DNA from: Halichondria panicea
Lineage: Eukaryota; Porifera; Demospongiae; Suberitida; Halichondriidae
Assembly (NCBI RefSeq): GCF_963675165.1
Contig: NC_087389.1
Coordinates: 282,001-346,000 of the forward strand
Direction of reading: 5' to 3'
Length of the DNA stretch: 64,000 nucleotides
How positions within the stretch are numbered: the stretch's first letter is position 1; each line of letters begins with the position of its first letter. The notes beneath the pieces are model-generated. The model was not told the DNA's origin and searched no databases. It worked only from the letters and a program-made list of their open reading frames with translations. A program made the translations under genes and the position numbers. Of this stretch, positions 22,636-36,389 are shown one piece after another.

Positions 22636-25600
22636 ATGTCGAAAATTAGACATTTCACGAACAAGATGACCCGGACAAAACGCACCATCAGCAATGCTAG
22701 TCTGGACGCTGATACTCGACGAGGCTCCATTTCTGAGAGGGCTCGAAGTGTGTCTGAAATAATGGATTCCTCTAAAGTACCTCGTAACCATGAATACCTT
22801 CTCCTCTACCTGGGCTATGCGTGGGTGGGTGAACCTCGCTCCACTAAAGAGCTGCAAGCTGGAATAAGGAATGTTCAGACCAGTAGTCTCACGCAACGCA
22901 CAGTGTCTGTGACCCATAGCAACGGTGACTTAACTGTGATGGAGATCTCTGGAGACAAGCTGCTCGAGTCCCCACTACAGTACGTGGCACAGGTTGCTCC
23001 TGACGATATCAAGGGCTCTGGTCATTGTGTGGCTATTAGCTTCCATTCTGGACACAACGATAACCAGTGTCACGTGTTCCAGGCCAAGACTAACAGAGAG
23101 GTGAGCTCACACTCAGCTACTGGATGCCAGTCTTATTGTTTCTAGGACGACTGTTTGTTCTGATTGTCATTAGTTGGTAGCCTAAGAATGAGAATGGATA
23201 TAATTCCTATTTCAAGTGTTGCTATGGTGGCTTTGTGTGTGTGTGCATGTACTGCTGGGTGATAAGTGCCTGTCTGTTTTGATTTGCACATATGTCAAAA
23301 AGTTAATGTTTGTACTTAAAGTTGCCCACGTACCAACCGCACATTCATTCAACCTAGAGTATTACAAGGTGTTGTATTGCTGTAAGTCAGTGTAGCTATG
23401 TTGTAAACATGTACAGTAGCTTAATAGCATTTTGTGTACATGCCGTCTAACTTATCTGCACATTGTCAACATGATGTAGTGAACAGTGTGTGTACAGGGA
23501 ACAAACTTGTTGGTACAAGCTACATGTACTTAAAGTGGGTTGTTTGTATGCCGTGGGAGGAAAGGTGCTCACATTTGTCATAGTCTTAACAAATCTAGTA
23601 AATTATGCACTTATAATATTGGTCACATTTTGATTGCATTGGATTAGACATGTGCCATATATGTGCTCGCTTTGAATGCCCGTCCAATTAACTCAACAAT
23701 GTGTAATCCTCCTTATATCTACACTAACTTGCTGCACCTCCGCACACCCATACACATACTCAGCCATAGCATTGATCACTTCTTCCATTTCTAGCATTTT
23801 TGCTCCCTGTAGCTACTTATTAAATACTAGAGCTTATTAAATACTAGGTTGACCAAAAATTATAGGTAATTCAATCTACCTACAACTGGTTTGTACCAGA
23901 GAGTAATGTTGTGACTTGTAGTGGCCATATTAACCAGACAGTGTTGTGCACACATGGCTTATTAGTGGGTGTCACAGCTGGACACCCATGCCCTATTTAA
24001 CCTGAGGCCCTGGCTTTGAACTTTCAATCTCAGAGAAAGTGGCTAAGTCTGTCTGTGTCTAAACTAGGTAGGTGTGTGAGTTGATAGAGTGGTTGTAGTT
24101 GTATATAGTATAATTATAGTGATGTCACTGAGAGCTATTGTCTCGTATAGAAACTCCACCTACCCATTCTATTACAAGTCTGAAGTTGAAGTCAGTGGCA
24201 CTTTTGTAAGTCTCTGTGTTCTTTGTGAATAGCTTTCTATAGCGACCACTATGAGTCCTCTGTAGAGGCTACAAAGAAGGTGACTTTGCTGCAAGCATCA
24301 ACTTGTGGTGTGTTTAGCGCTAGTGTGAGTCGTAATTACACACTAAGTGCTGTGTGGGTGCTCAATGTAGTCTAAGAGCTTTTATCTCATCAACTACATT
24401 AGGTGGGTTAGTTTCAGCTGATGAAGTGTATAGCTGGTTGTCTAGGTGACTTTCTTCATTTGGATACTACTAATCACTCAAGTGCCTTCAATGGTCAACA
24501 ATTATTACTCCAATCAACTCTGAATGTGATATGATCCTCTCATATAATAGTACATGTACCTAAAAGGTGGAAGACAGCTGTGCAATTGAAACTATGTCCC
24601 CTACACTGTTCTGTTGTGGTTGGGTAGTCACCAGTTGGTATTGGTAATCTAATTAGTGTGGAATCACTCCAAATTACATGCTTCCTCTTCTTGTATACCT
24701 TTCCTGTACCACCACAACAACAGTGCTATATATCCCACTTTCACATGTACCTTATACAACTTTATACCACCCTCTCCCCACAGGCCGCAGACGTGGTACA
24801 AGCTATCCAAAAAGCGTGTCGAAGTGCGACCAAAGGTCTCAAAAGCCGTAAAACCTCAGACGCCACGTTCCCCCGTCCCAAGAGCTCTCAGTCCGAGGCC
24901 CAGCGTATGCCACGCCCCCGTATGTGCATGGAAGACGAGGACGAACTGCTAGAATTTAAAAAAGCGCCCTCTGCATTCAGTTCAAGTAAGAAGTCTCACA
25001 ATCGAGTTTCCAGTGAGTTACTCTCAAGTACGTCGCCCTCTTCGGCTAGTTCTCCTCGAGCAAGTATCAATTCATCAGATTCAATGGCCTCTCGCTCGAA
25101 GTCTAAACGTCGGAACATGTCGGGGATTCCTAGCGACGGTATGTTCACTAGGGAAGATCGGGTGAACCAGCTGTCCAGTGCTGTCTTTAAAATAAGGGAG
25201 AATAACAGTTTTCTGAAAGACAAGGCCAGGTATGTACACACTGGGGGGGTGGAAAATTACAGCAAATAAGATGATAATTACAAAGGTCAGCTCTGAAATT
25301 CTTTTCCCTGCATGGATTTGTTTGTTAGTTCCGTGCCATGTGTGACCCCACCTGGAGTTGTATGGGTTGTCTATTTGTGTACATTGTTCTCAGTTGGCTG
25401 GGTATCTAAGATCCAATTACCAGCTGCACGCTTCTTTATCATCCCGTATATGGGCATGTGTTCGTATCCAGTGCCAATACCACGAGCACCACTCATCCTG
25501 TGTGTTGTGTGCGTGCACTCTGTGTTAGGTTGGTACTTGATATTCGTCACTATACACGAGGCAAAACTGTGTTTTGTATAATTATACATGTATAGCATTA

Positions 25601-28600
25601 TTATGTTAACACCTTGGTTAATTAGCAACTCGGAACTTCTGTTAACATCTTGAGTTAATTAGCAACTGGTAACTTCTCTTGTTCTTGATTACATGTTTCT
25701 ACAATTGGCTGGCCTTGTTTAGTCCATGTATTCACAACAATCTGACCATATATATCTTTCTCCCCCCCCCCCCCCCCCCCCCGTAGTAAGGTAAAGAACC
25801 CGAGCACTCCATTTGAAGACGCCCTCTATGCTATGACAACTGAGAACTTGGAGCTGCTACGTAACTACTTGTCTTGTGGTCATGTGAGCTCCAATGACAC
25901 TGATGTGAATGGAAACACTCTCCTGCACTACTCCGTTGCTATGGGCAGAATTGATACTGTCAGGATAGTTTGTAATAGGTAAGTTATATAACACATACGT
26001 TCATACAGCACTGGTAGTGATGTCATTTTTACGGATTTAACTATCGTCTTTATTTGAGTTCTACGTAGGTTAATGTATTAACCCTTGCAGTAGTGGTACA
26101 TCACTGGAGGCACCTGGTTGGAATGATTGCCACGCCCTCCATCGAGCAGCTGCCGAGGGCAACATCCCCATCTTACAGCTGCTACTGCGGAGGGGAGTCA
26201 ACGTCAACGGCATGGACATCATGAGGTAGGCTTTCTGTCTAGTGTTATCATAAGCAGTTCGTATTTTGACTTGATTTTTATAGTAATTATTATTGATTAT
26301 GTAATCCCCCCCCCCTCCACTGCAGGCGGACCCCACTGCACATCACATGTGGTAAGATGGAACTGGTGGAGTGCTCTATTGCTCTACTTGAGTATGGCGC
26401 ACAGATCATGGCCACTGATGTTCTGGGACTCAGGCCATGTGACGTCAACCCTGTAAGCCACACCCCTCAGTTAATCACATGCATACACTATTGTGTGTAT
26501 CTTGACTGTTGTGGTTGATATACGTACACATATCATGTTACAATCACCCACCCCCTCATATCATGTGACAATCACCCACCCCCCTTATATAGGATCTCAA
26601 GGAGGTTCAGAACAGACTCATTAACTCGGCCTGTGAATCGTTTGTTTCCTCTCAAGTTCGAGACTCTGGTCTGGTATCCTCCCCATCTGCCACGCCCTTC
26701 TCCTCAAGCCCCACCTCCACGCGCCCCTCGTCAATTGCCAGTGCCAAGTCACATGACCTCTGTGCGGATGTAGACGGGCAATTATCTCACCTGCTGGACA
26801 CAGTGTCGCTGCGAGCTAGAGCACTACATAGAGTGTACGCTGACAAGACTAGACATTCCCTTACTCACAGGACAACTCGTAGTCATGACAATCTGTCAGA
26901 GCTACAAGAGAAAGACGAGGATGAGATGGCTAGGAAGGATCGACTTGAGCTCAAGTTCCCGTCAGAGTTGCAGCTGTACAGCACTGCGTATGCGGTGGAG
27001 GGTGACGCTAATGCCGTACTGAGTGCAATGGAGCGTCTTAAAACCAGAGCAGGAGATTTCAAGTGAGGGGGTGGTATTGTATGGATGGTGGTAGTGTTTC
27101 TCTTGAGTGTGGTATGTGATTGCTTACTCTTATCTGTGTGTGCACGTGCGTATGCTTGTTGTTTGTCAGGTAATGGATACAGTGATTGCTTACTCTTATC
27201 TGTGTGTGCACGTGCGTATGCTTGTTGTTTGTCAGGTAATGGATACAGTGATTGCTTACTCTTATCTGTGTGTGCACGTGCGTATGCTTGTTGTTTGTCA
27301 GGTAATGGATACAGTGATTGCTTACTCTTATCTGTGTGGGCACGTGCGTATGCTCGGGTAATGGATACATTTGCTATAGTTCAGAGTGTATACTTTGAGA
27401 AGTGTATGTTTCAATTTCAGAAACAAGAAGGGCCTCCGGGTAGACAGTGGGCGTGGCCTTTCCCTGGACCTGGATGTAGAGGACTGTGATAGCTCCCTCA
27501 GTGAACCAAACCTCGTTAGTGTGGGTGGGGCCAGGACTGACGAGATCCCTCCAGATGTTCCCCGACCTTTCTCCTCTACTGCCATACTAGATCGGACCAG
27601 ACATCACAAGGCAGAGACACACTCCACAGGTTAGATGCATGATTATGTGAGAGTCACATGATAGTCACATGATCATCACACGCAGGTACGCTGAGGAGTC
27701 AACCTGAGGATTTGGACAGTTTGGATCAAGCCTTCAATGACCTACAAGAAGAAGTCACATCAGTTAGTGCTTGTATACCTCCATACTTTAAGTCCAATTT
27801 TGATATTTTATCCTTACCCCCAGAGCCCCTCACCCACCGAGCGCCCCCCAGTGCGGAGAGCTCAGCGACCCCCTCATTTAAACACCAGGCTACCCAAATT
27901 ATCAACAGAAGAAACGCATGCCATCTTTGAAGATATCATTACTGATATGCGAACGTTCTCGGACAATATAGACAGTCCCCTCTCCTCCCCCCACACACCT
28001 CACACTCCACTCACGCCTAACGCCCACACACCTCACACTCCACTCACGCCTAACGCCCACTTCAGTCACATGCCAGAAACCAAGAGTGAAGTAACTGAGT
28101 CTAAAGATCCTCCAACGAATGGAACCAAAACTGAGACAGTGGAGCCTCCAAAGATGTTGGAATTGTCAGATACTGATACAATGAAGAAAATAAAGAAAAA
28201 GATGTCAGCTGTGAAGAGAATCAGCTCGCCACTTACCAAGGTACGAAGAAAGTCCGTCAGTGGGAAGGCAGAGGAGAAAGAAAAGCTGAAAGAGAAGCTT
28301 AGTATGATGAAACGACAAGTCACAATGCCTGAGATCCCATTGGACAGGGGCAAGATATCGGGCAACGCTGTTGCTCTGGGTTTGGTGGCGCTTGATCCGT
28401 TACCATCATGTGAGCCTGTGAACACGGCACTCAAACTCATGGTGACCCTGTCCTCCAACAAGGAGTGCACTGCCACCCTTATCTCCTACATCTGTCTGCC
28501 CAAGTGTGAAGCAAAGTGAGTGAACAGTTTGTTCAGCTGCAGCTGCTTACTGACCATTATAACTGATGAAAAATTGCCATGGTGTCTAATTTTGTATACA

Positions 28601-31436
28601 TGTACATTCTGTAATTTACCTACTATGCATTTGAATGTCATGTGACGTATCTCTGATAATATCTGTTCTTCTAAAGCCATTTCACCTCTGTTCCTCCACC
28701 CCCTCACTAGGTTGTTGAAGCTGGCGCAGGACAAGAGCACCACGCCAGATATGCTGACAGATATCGCCATGCTCCTCCAGAACATGTTTGCATCGGGAGG
28801 AGGTGAGGGACGGAAGAATGCTCTCAACTCAGGAGTGCTGGACCTCACCATCAAACTACTGAATGGCAGAAACCCTATTCCTGTGAGTGCATAATTATAT
28901 GTTATTGTGCTTATACTAAATCTGCCGTGTCTCAGTTGTTTTGTAATCGCTTGAATCTACTATGTGTATGCTTGTCTGTATTCTCTGTACACCCCCCCCC
29001 CCCTAATGCCACCCCCCACATTGTACCCCCCTCAGGGCACATGTCTCTCACTCCTTAACAGCCTATTGGTCAGCGAGGACGACACTGACTTCCTACGCAC
29101 AATCATACGCATTCCTACGGATCCCCTTCTACTGTACCTTGAACCCTGTGAACCTCCGGATGGTGACACATCTCGCCGAGGGACAACAGTCTCCGTGGCA
29201 ACATCGGACAGTGGGCTGAGCCGAGGGAAAGCGCGTGGTACTAGTATAGACTCGGAGATCAGTGAAACAAGCAGCGGGCGTCAGGCACTCAGGTAGGTGT
29301 AATCGTAGCTGTTCAATTGTTGCTTACATGTTCATCACAAGATGCAAAAGCCACACAGCTAGCTAATTATATACACGTACGTATGACTGATTGTATGATC
29401 AAAAACAAGACACGTAGTTAATAGCCTATGTACATGTACTCCATGCATACAATATTGTATATAATTATACACGTACTATCAAACAACAACAAAATGTATG
29501 TAGTTGATGGGCCCTTATACGTACATGCACTGTAGCACGTGCTCGTTAACCATGCATTTACAATCGTCCTTTGTTTTGTTCTTTAGTCCCTCCCTCCAAG
29601 GACCGGCAGTGACACACCTCGAGGCCAAGAGGATTGTCCTGAAGATGCTGGCAGTGGCAAGCAACCATCACAAGATGCAGAAGCAGCTGTCTAACGAAAG
29701 AGCTGTTGGTCTTGTTGCCGACTGTCTCCATGACCCTTCTCTAGAGAACGTCACCAACTCTGTCATCACACTGGCCAACGTGGCACAGCACACAGGCAGC
29801 CATAAACTGGTGAGCGTTATTCTGTGTAAGGCTTTCAGACTTCTTTCAATGGTGAACAAATTGTGATTTGGCAATGCGTTTAATAATAATGGCATCCTCA
29901 CGATCATGTAATAAAATTGTTCATATACTAGCGTTAAATTGAATAGCCTTAACTTTAGTTTCGTTGGTTCAATAACATGATTTTCTGAAAGCTTATAGAG
30001 AGAGGTTTACATCAGTGATAACTAGCCTAGAGATTGATTCTCTGAGAAAAGCCATGCAACCAAATCGTAGGAATTTGACCTGTTTTATTACTAACTTTGA
30101 GTCTTCATAACTTGAAGTATACCAGCGCAAATATAAATGATTTTGTAGCCTTTTGTAATGTCTATCTAATGGTGTGTTTAAATCAGTGACAACCTAGAGA
30201 TAGAGAAAGTTCTATTCTCTGAGAAAAGCCATGGCGAAACCAAATCGTAAGAATTCGTCCTGTTTTATTACTAACTTTGAGTCGTCATAACTTGAGTTTC
30301 GATAGTGTACCAGCGCAAATATATATGAATTTTGTAGCCCTTTGTAATGTCTATCTATAATGGTGTGTTTAAATCAGTAGAGATTGACTATTCTTTGACA
30401 AAGCCATGGCGGAACCAAATCGTAGGAATTTGGCCTGTTTTATTACTAATACCATTTTAAAAAATCCCATAAGCACCTCAGTACTTTGTGCTTTGATCAA
30501 AAAAGAGGAGCTTAATGAACAGAAGTGTGATGGCCTTCAAGAATAGTGGTGTGATATACACACACACAAGGAATGTTGTGTCCTGCAAATGTAACTGCAT
30601 GTTTTATAATAAATATTATTCATAGAAGTTTTTGAGAACCACAAAATATGGAAGCCTACCTTCACTATAAAACTAAGATCTTTTTCCCTTTTAAATTTTA
30701 GTGATTTTAAATACACAAAATTTTTGGGAGGCCAACAATTTCTTATAAGATTAGAGGTCTACAGAATAATAAAATTTCTTTATATGTAACATCTTCGAAT
30801 TTGTTGTTTATTAGACACTTTTCTGGGCAATTTTCTTTGCATTCATTTTATAAATATCTGGGCAATATCTTGAAAGGTTAAGATTCATTCCAAGCAAAGT
30901 CCACAAAAATTATTCTTTAATTAGAATTACCTGCTATAACGTGCCAAGATTTAAAGGCGTGGCTTTCGGTAAGCAGTCATTCCGCAAACATTGTGCAACG
31001 AAATGCTTTTTAGAGGCCAATCCACGAAATATAAGTGCCTCGAAAATTTCGCGCTATACGGTATACTGCATGTACATTAGTATGGATGCATTACTGTCTC
31101 CCACATCATCACAGCTAATTCAAATGGATCTGGTGGACAAGTTTGCTTTCCTCCTGTCCAACGGCCCGAGGCCTCGCTACCATGCTGCCCGGGCTCTCGT
31201 CTACCTGGGCAAGCTCAACCTCCTCCAGGACTTCAGCCTCTTTGAGCCCACAGCTACTGGTAGGTGTACCTGAAATAGTGCTGATCATGAGTGTATTATT
31301 TTGTATGTGTAGGATACGAAACTGATGTTGTGGTGACAACCACTGACGGAGATGGACATGTGTATGCTAGGTGAGGAACTGAGACCACAACTTGTATTAT
31401 TACCACCCTACACACATCCCACACACCCACTCCACA

Positions 31437-31477
<41 letters not shown>

Positions 31478-34400
31478 CCCACACACGCACACACACATCC
31501 CACACACCCACTCCACATACCACACACTACACACACTGCACACACACACACACACACACACAGAGGTGCGACTATTGAGAAGTGTGTAGAGTTCATCACA
31601 GGAGACGTGCTACAGCTGTGGGGAGGGTTCCATCTCTCCATAGGCCCCTCCTCCTCCCCCACCAACGACCACCCACTCTCACCAAAGGCAACTAAAGAGC
31701 AAATAATCAACTTCTTCCTGACAACATATCAGTCGTTTGTTCGTCCCATCATTCTCATGAGGCTCCTCCTACATCGCTTAGCCACACCCAGACACCCGCA
31801 AAACCCGTTCAACTGGTGTTTACCCACCGAGACCTCCACACTACCACACTCTCCACAACACATTGGCTACACAATCCCGTCCACTCAAATGTCTGTGTTG
31901 GCTCTGATTGGTCACTGGCTTGAATCGTTCCCCGATGATTTCCTGGATTTCTCTGAGCTCCAACCAGAGGTAAACAAGGTCGTGAAGAGGTTACGACTGA
32001 CGAGGGGTCCGTTCATCCCTCACACCCATCGTCTGCGCTCACTCATGCAAGACCTGGGACGCCCACGCAACGAGAAACACAGCACGAGTGTGGAGGAGGA
32101 GTTACGAGTACCTCACCATGACAACCTGTATCAGCTGGTAAGTGTGTGTGGGTGTGTCTTTGATGTATATTATACTGCTCTGTTGATTTGTTCACAGTGC
32201 AAGCAAATGGTGACTGGCGGGCACTTGCCGGTAACTTTGGATGAGGCTATCTATATATCAGCGCTACAGCTTCACATTGAAGTAAGTCAATCCGCTCGAA
32301 AACAGAGTCAGCAGAGCATTCTTCATTCTAATATTTTGACCCCCTGTAGGACGTCAATGACCCCTTCTCCCACATCGCCCCGTCCTCTCTTAGTTCAACT
32401 TTACCCAAGTCCAAGAAGGGGTTCACGATGCGAATGAAATCAGCTCTTCCGATTGGCTACACTAAAACCAAGACTCTCCTCAAGCGGGTCAAAGTACAGA
32501 TTGAACTATTTGAGGATCTCTCCGAGCGGAACTCCAAGCACCTGTACATTGAGCGTTGTCAGAGCAACCCTGGCTATGATTGTACATTCTTCAGTGTCAA
32601 AGTACCATCAGGGGGGCGCTTTAAGAAGGGAGTACAGAAACAGCTGCTCGGCATTAGTGGTAAGAGTGTCGTCTTTCTCGAGGAGAAGACCAAGGTCAGT
32701 TGAGTAGGCAACATTTTAGTGTTTGTACCGTATTACTAGAATGTTTTGCGAGTATCAAATTATACAAATTTTGCTAAGGTTGATCAATTCACAACAATAA
32801 TTTAATAGTTTATATATTTTTCTGCCTGATTCGCAAAGGTTTTTCACTAGCACAATATTCTCAGTAATTCCTGAAAAATCATATACATAAATTATTTTTC
32901 AAATTATCCCCCTCCCCCCATCAGGAGCTGGTGTCCTCCCACCCCCTCGCTGCAGTCCTGAGTGTCAGTAGAGAGAATGACCCCTGTCATCTCGTCCTTC
33001 ATCTCCGTGGTGACCCCACAGGGTGCAAAGTTCAAGCCGAGTCAGCAGCAGCTGCTCGTGAGATAGCCAATGTGCTGGAGCAGTGCCGAGAGGGAGAGGG
33101 AATGGTGAGATTCTAATATTACTCAAACAGTGCCGCCATTATTCATTCAACTTAGACCCCTGCACTAATTTCCACGCATAAAGCGAGCCATTTCCTAGCA
33201 TAGAGTTACGATACATGTACTTACTTCTGTATAAGTCTACGTTCATCAGTTTTGCAACCCTCGCAGTTGGAAGATAGCGTGATAAGAGATCGTTGGTCAG
33301 ATTCCATCCCCTCGTTGTTCACCATCTCGTGTGGTGCGGGAGAACTAGACGAGTCTATCTCCACGCCCACCTCCTCTCTTGAAAGAGGTGCCACGCCCCC
33401 ACTGACATCACATGACCTCGTTAAGAACATCCACTCCCCATTTGAGAGCCCCCTAGCCAATGGTGGCCTAACCCGCAAGTCTGACACCCTCAAGGCATTC
33501 ACACAGGACGATTCGTTGGTCACTGATCTCACTGATAATCGTATAGGAGGGGTTGGTCATGTACCATTCTGTGACTGCCCCCCTGATCCAGAGCTACCCG
33601 TTAACTCTAACCTGAAGCATCTAACGTGAGTAGTTGTGTGTATGTGTGTGTGTGTGTGTTTATGATTGTGCATTGTGTGTGGGATTAACTGTGTGTTAAC
33701 TTTCTTATGCAGTTTGACTGAAGTTCTGAGCTGCCCTATGGAGGTTGCCAGACAAATGACACTCATTGCTCACGGTGAGATCCTATCACACCACACCCAC
33801 TGTACTTACACCACACCCCCTCTCCCTATCATACACAGGCCACTTTTGTTCTGTGAAGCCAGCCGAGCTCCTACAGAAGGTCAGCCTCATTCCAAAGATA
33901 TCATCCACAAAGGGGGCTGTTTCCAAAGCAACGGATCGAGGCAGCCAGTCGTCCCCTGGTGAAGACAAAGCCACTGCCATTAAGAAACTGGCCGACAGGT
34001 TCAACCAGGTACACAGGAATGTCGTAACTTGAGCCACGCAAATAAGTACTGCTGACCCATACAATGTTGTTGAAAACGTATCACATTTGTTGAAATTTGG
34101 GCACATTCCAAATTAAAAATTGTCTGCTACACTAGACCATGCATGTTTTTATCCTAAAGATGGCTAAAATATTGTCAGATTGAGTATTAACAATTGTTCT
34201 GGCATGTAGGTTGGCAACTGGGTGGCTCACAGCATCTTACAGTATGAGTACCTGGACGAGAGGGTGGAAGCTGTGCAACAGTTCATCAAAATCTCCAAGG
34301 TAACCACGCTGTGTGTATTCCATACTGCTGTATCAGCACCTAGTTCTCCTCACAGCATTGTCTGGACATGGGCAACACGAGTAGTGTGATGGCCATCGTT

Positions 34401-35189
34401 GTGGCGGGACTAGGCTCCTCCCCCATACGACGACTGGCCGCCACCTGGGAAATGGTGCCCAAAGCAGACATGGAACTCTTCAAACGTATGGACTCCATTC
34501 TGGAAGAAAGGGTGAGTCTCTAGCTATGATTGGATTATCTGTTGTTAGTCATCAATGGTAGCTAGCTAGCACTCGGGTTTTAACTCTACATTTTTTTGCA
34601 GAATAATTATAAGTGCTACCGGGAGAACCTGAATAATACGGAGACGCCGTCTGTCCCTTATATCGGAGTGTTTCTCAAGGACCTCACTTTTATCTGTGAC
34701 GGTAACCCTGACTACCTCCGAGGGGGCCTCATCAACTTGCACAAGAGAAGACAGGTAAAAGACACACACCTACAATGTATAAGTTACTTCCTCTACACAC
34801 ATACCTGCACACATTCTCAGCACATTTGCCTCTATTAGCCATGATTGCAGCACTTTACAGTAATGCTTCATATTTGATTTTTCTCTCTGAGTTTGAATTG
34901 TGCTAATCATTACCCCCTCTCAATACAGGTTTACAAGACGTTGGAGGAGATCCACCATTTCCAACAAGATCACTACAAGCTTCACCACGTCCCAGAAGTA
35001 CAGGAATATCTGCTGAGTCATCAGCTCATGCCAGCAGACGACCTTCACTCTCTCTCACTCACTGTAGAGCCACGGATCACACGCTCAGCGTCCAATCACG
35101 GCACTCGATCGCTGTCTGCCAGTCAAAAGTCCTTTTTCAAATTGACAAGAGCTAGCTCAGCCAGTGCGAGTAACTTACACAAAACTTAG
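22636..35189 (+). CDS. Large multidomain Ras-family GEF: PTB, ankyrin, ARM-like, RasGEF-N, FERM-like, CDC25 domain
   Basis: Twenty-five exons splice in phase to about 2033 residues: 22636-23100, 24784-25229, 25787-25978, 26091-26225, 26326-26452, 26593-27062, 27421-27629, 27686-27762, 27824-28515, 28711-28882, 29036-29292, 29587-29809, 31115-31259, 31313-31370, 31564-32137, 32198-32281, 32350-32694, 32925-33104, 33267-33625, 33713-33774, 33839-34008, 34210-34299, 34356-34511, 34602-34754, 34929-35189. Residues about 50-175 are PTB-like (YLLLYLGYAWVGEP). Ankyrin repeats follow (NGNTLLHYSVAMGRID, RRTPLHITCGKMELV). Next are a disordered stretch and an ARM-like helical region (NSVITLANVAQHTGSHKL). 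RasGEF-N reads ATIEKCVEFITG, INFFLTTYQSFV. A FERM F2-like (TLDEAIYISALQLHIE) and talin-like F3 segment (CTFFSVKVPSGG) precede the catalytic CDC25 domain (NWVAHSILQYEYLDERVEAV, RLAATWEMVP, VPYIGVFLKDLTF). It should activate a Ras- or Rap-type GTPase. I know no vertebrate protein with this order. Confidence 0.85.
23101..24783 (+). other. First intron of the RasGEF gene
   Basis: A 1.7-kb intron, the longest in this gene. No repeat element, hairpin or reading frame that I can support. Confidence 0.7.
27118..27360. repeat. 66-bp tandem repeat, four units, in RasGEF intron
   Basis: GATTGCTTACTCTTATCTGT recurs at 27118, 27184, 27250 and 27316. Each unit contains TTTGTCAG and GTAATG, resembling splice sites, but the true flanking exons splice in phase across the array. 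Since 66 is divisible by three, spurious frames run through it. Confidence 0.9.
29810..31114 (+). other. RasGEF intron with a ~180-bp tandem repeat and a terminal-inverted-repeat fragment
   Basis: Roughly three diverged units occupy 29990-30450, each with CTGAGAAAAGCCATG-like and TAATGTCTATCTA segments; parts resemble the foldback satellite at 40745. At 30930-31065 a fragment ends in CGCGCTATACGGTAT, the family B type of terminus. Confidence 0.65.
32726..32870. mobile_element. MITE-like element, family A, truncated
   Basis: The left end TACCGTATTACTAGAATGTT matches the copy at 1776. The interior is shorter and the right end is degraded. It lies in the RasGEF intron 32695-32924. Confidence 0.6.
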
Positions 35190-35347
35190 TACTATCTGAC
35201 GTTTATATCACATGTATAACTAATAACAAGAGAACTTCTCATCAAGTTGTTAATATTCAATCAGTTGTTTCAGCACTATTTCTTCATCATTAATGTTTGT
35301 AGAGTGACATCACAACAATAATATCTAATTTAAAGTGTTTGTCTCCG

Positions 35348-36036
35348 TTACCTTCGGGCTGCCTGTGTACGTGTGTGGTGGGTGTGTGCATGTAATAAAT
35401 ATACATAATTATATAGCAACACAATATTAATGGTACCAACCTGAGGTCCACAAATAGGACAGTAGGGACACTTCTGGGCACACCACTTGCAGAGATTGCT
35501 GTGAGCATTTCCACACTCAAACGTATCATCATTTGTATTGTAGAGCCTAGTTGCCCCCTCCCCCTTGCATCTCTTCTGATGCTGAGGCTGTAGCCTTTTG
35601 CACTGGCATCCTTTCGTAGGCCCTGGGTCAGCATCGGGTCCTCCATGGGAACACGAGAGGGTATGGTCATCACACAGGCACTTGGTACCTGAGCACTGAC
35701 AACTCAGGTCATTGTACACTGCATCTAGACTGTCTGCACCTTTGCCAAAGGATGGGAGTTTATCCTATACACAAACAATGTGAAACATTAATAGTCAAGT
35801 ACAGTAATGCATAATTATTATAATGCTCCAGCAAACAGTTACAAAAGCATCTAGCTAGCTCACATTGTTGAGGTTATCTGAGTCAGAATCTTCACCACAG
35901 CTGTCCAAGTTGACTCCAGGATCAAATGTCTGCACAATGTCAATGCAATGAGATACAATTAGCCACCTCACTGCACTCTAGATAGTAACAAGGACTAACC
36001 TACCTCATCTTTAGAGAGGAGCCTGAAGGCTGCCAT
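35348..36036 (-). CDS. Small cysteine-rich protein, 145 residues
   Basis: Four exons splice in phase: 36036-36004 (MAAFRLLSKDE), 35929-35864, 35764-35441 and 35362-35348 (AARR and stop). The N-terminal third is acidic (GEDSDSDNLNN). From about residue 55 to the end cysteines are dense: SCQCSGTKCLCDDHTLSC, then GCQCKRL, then CGNAHSNLCKWCAQKCPYCP. The pairs CxC and CxxC suggest zinc binding in the cytosol or nucleus, as no signal peptide is seen. I do not recognise the family; a distant ARL14EP-type cysteine module is a guess. Its stop lies 158 bases from the convergent RasGEF stop, and its start 353 bases from the stop of HPS5 on the same strand. Confidence 0.65.
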
Positions 36037-36389
36037 TCTGCAAGGCTAAGCTACCAGTTACACTGTTTGCTATGTCCTAAGTTTATTGGAACTATATTCA
36101 TAGGCTGCTTTGCACAGTTGCCTGTATGTGCATGCACATTCAGCCACTCCCCCAAAAGGCATGCAGCTGAAGTAATTCATTTACAGTGCAGTACAGTGGG
36201 GATACACATTTTCCAGTGTGGTATTTTAACTGTCACTGAAGCTGGATTAAGTTGCATGCCCAAAGGAATAGAGTGTTACTATAGTGAGCACAGCTGGATT
36301 TAAAGTGGGAATAACCAATAACCATACAACACAAAAAAGTTTCAATAACACACCACAATACAAAGCATAAAAAAACTAGATTACAAAAG

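Noticed and set aside
27059-27489. Repetitive 84-134 codon frames
   Set aside because: Products of the 66-bp intronic tandem repeat; the exons at 27062 and 27421 join in frame without it.
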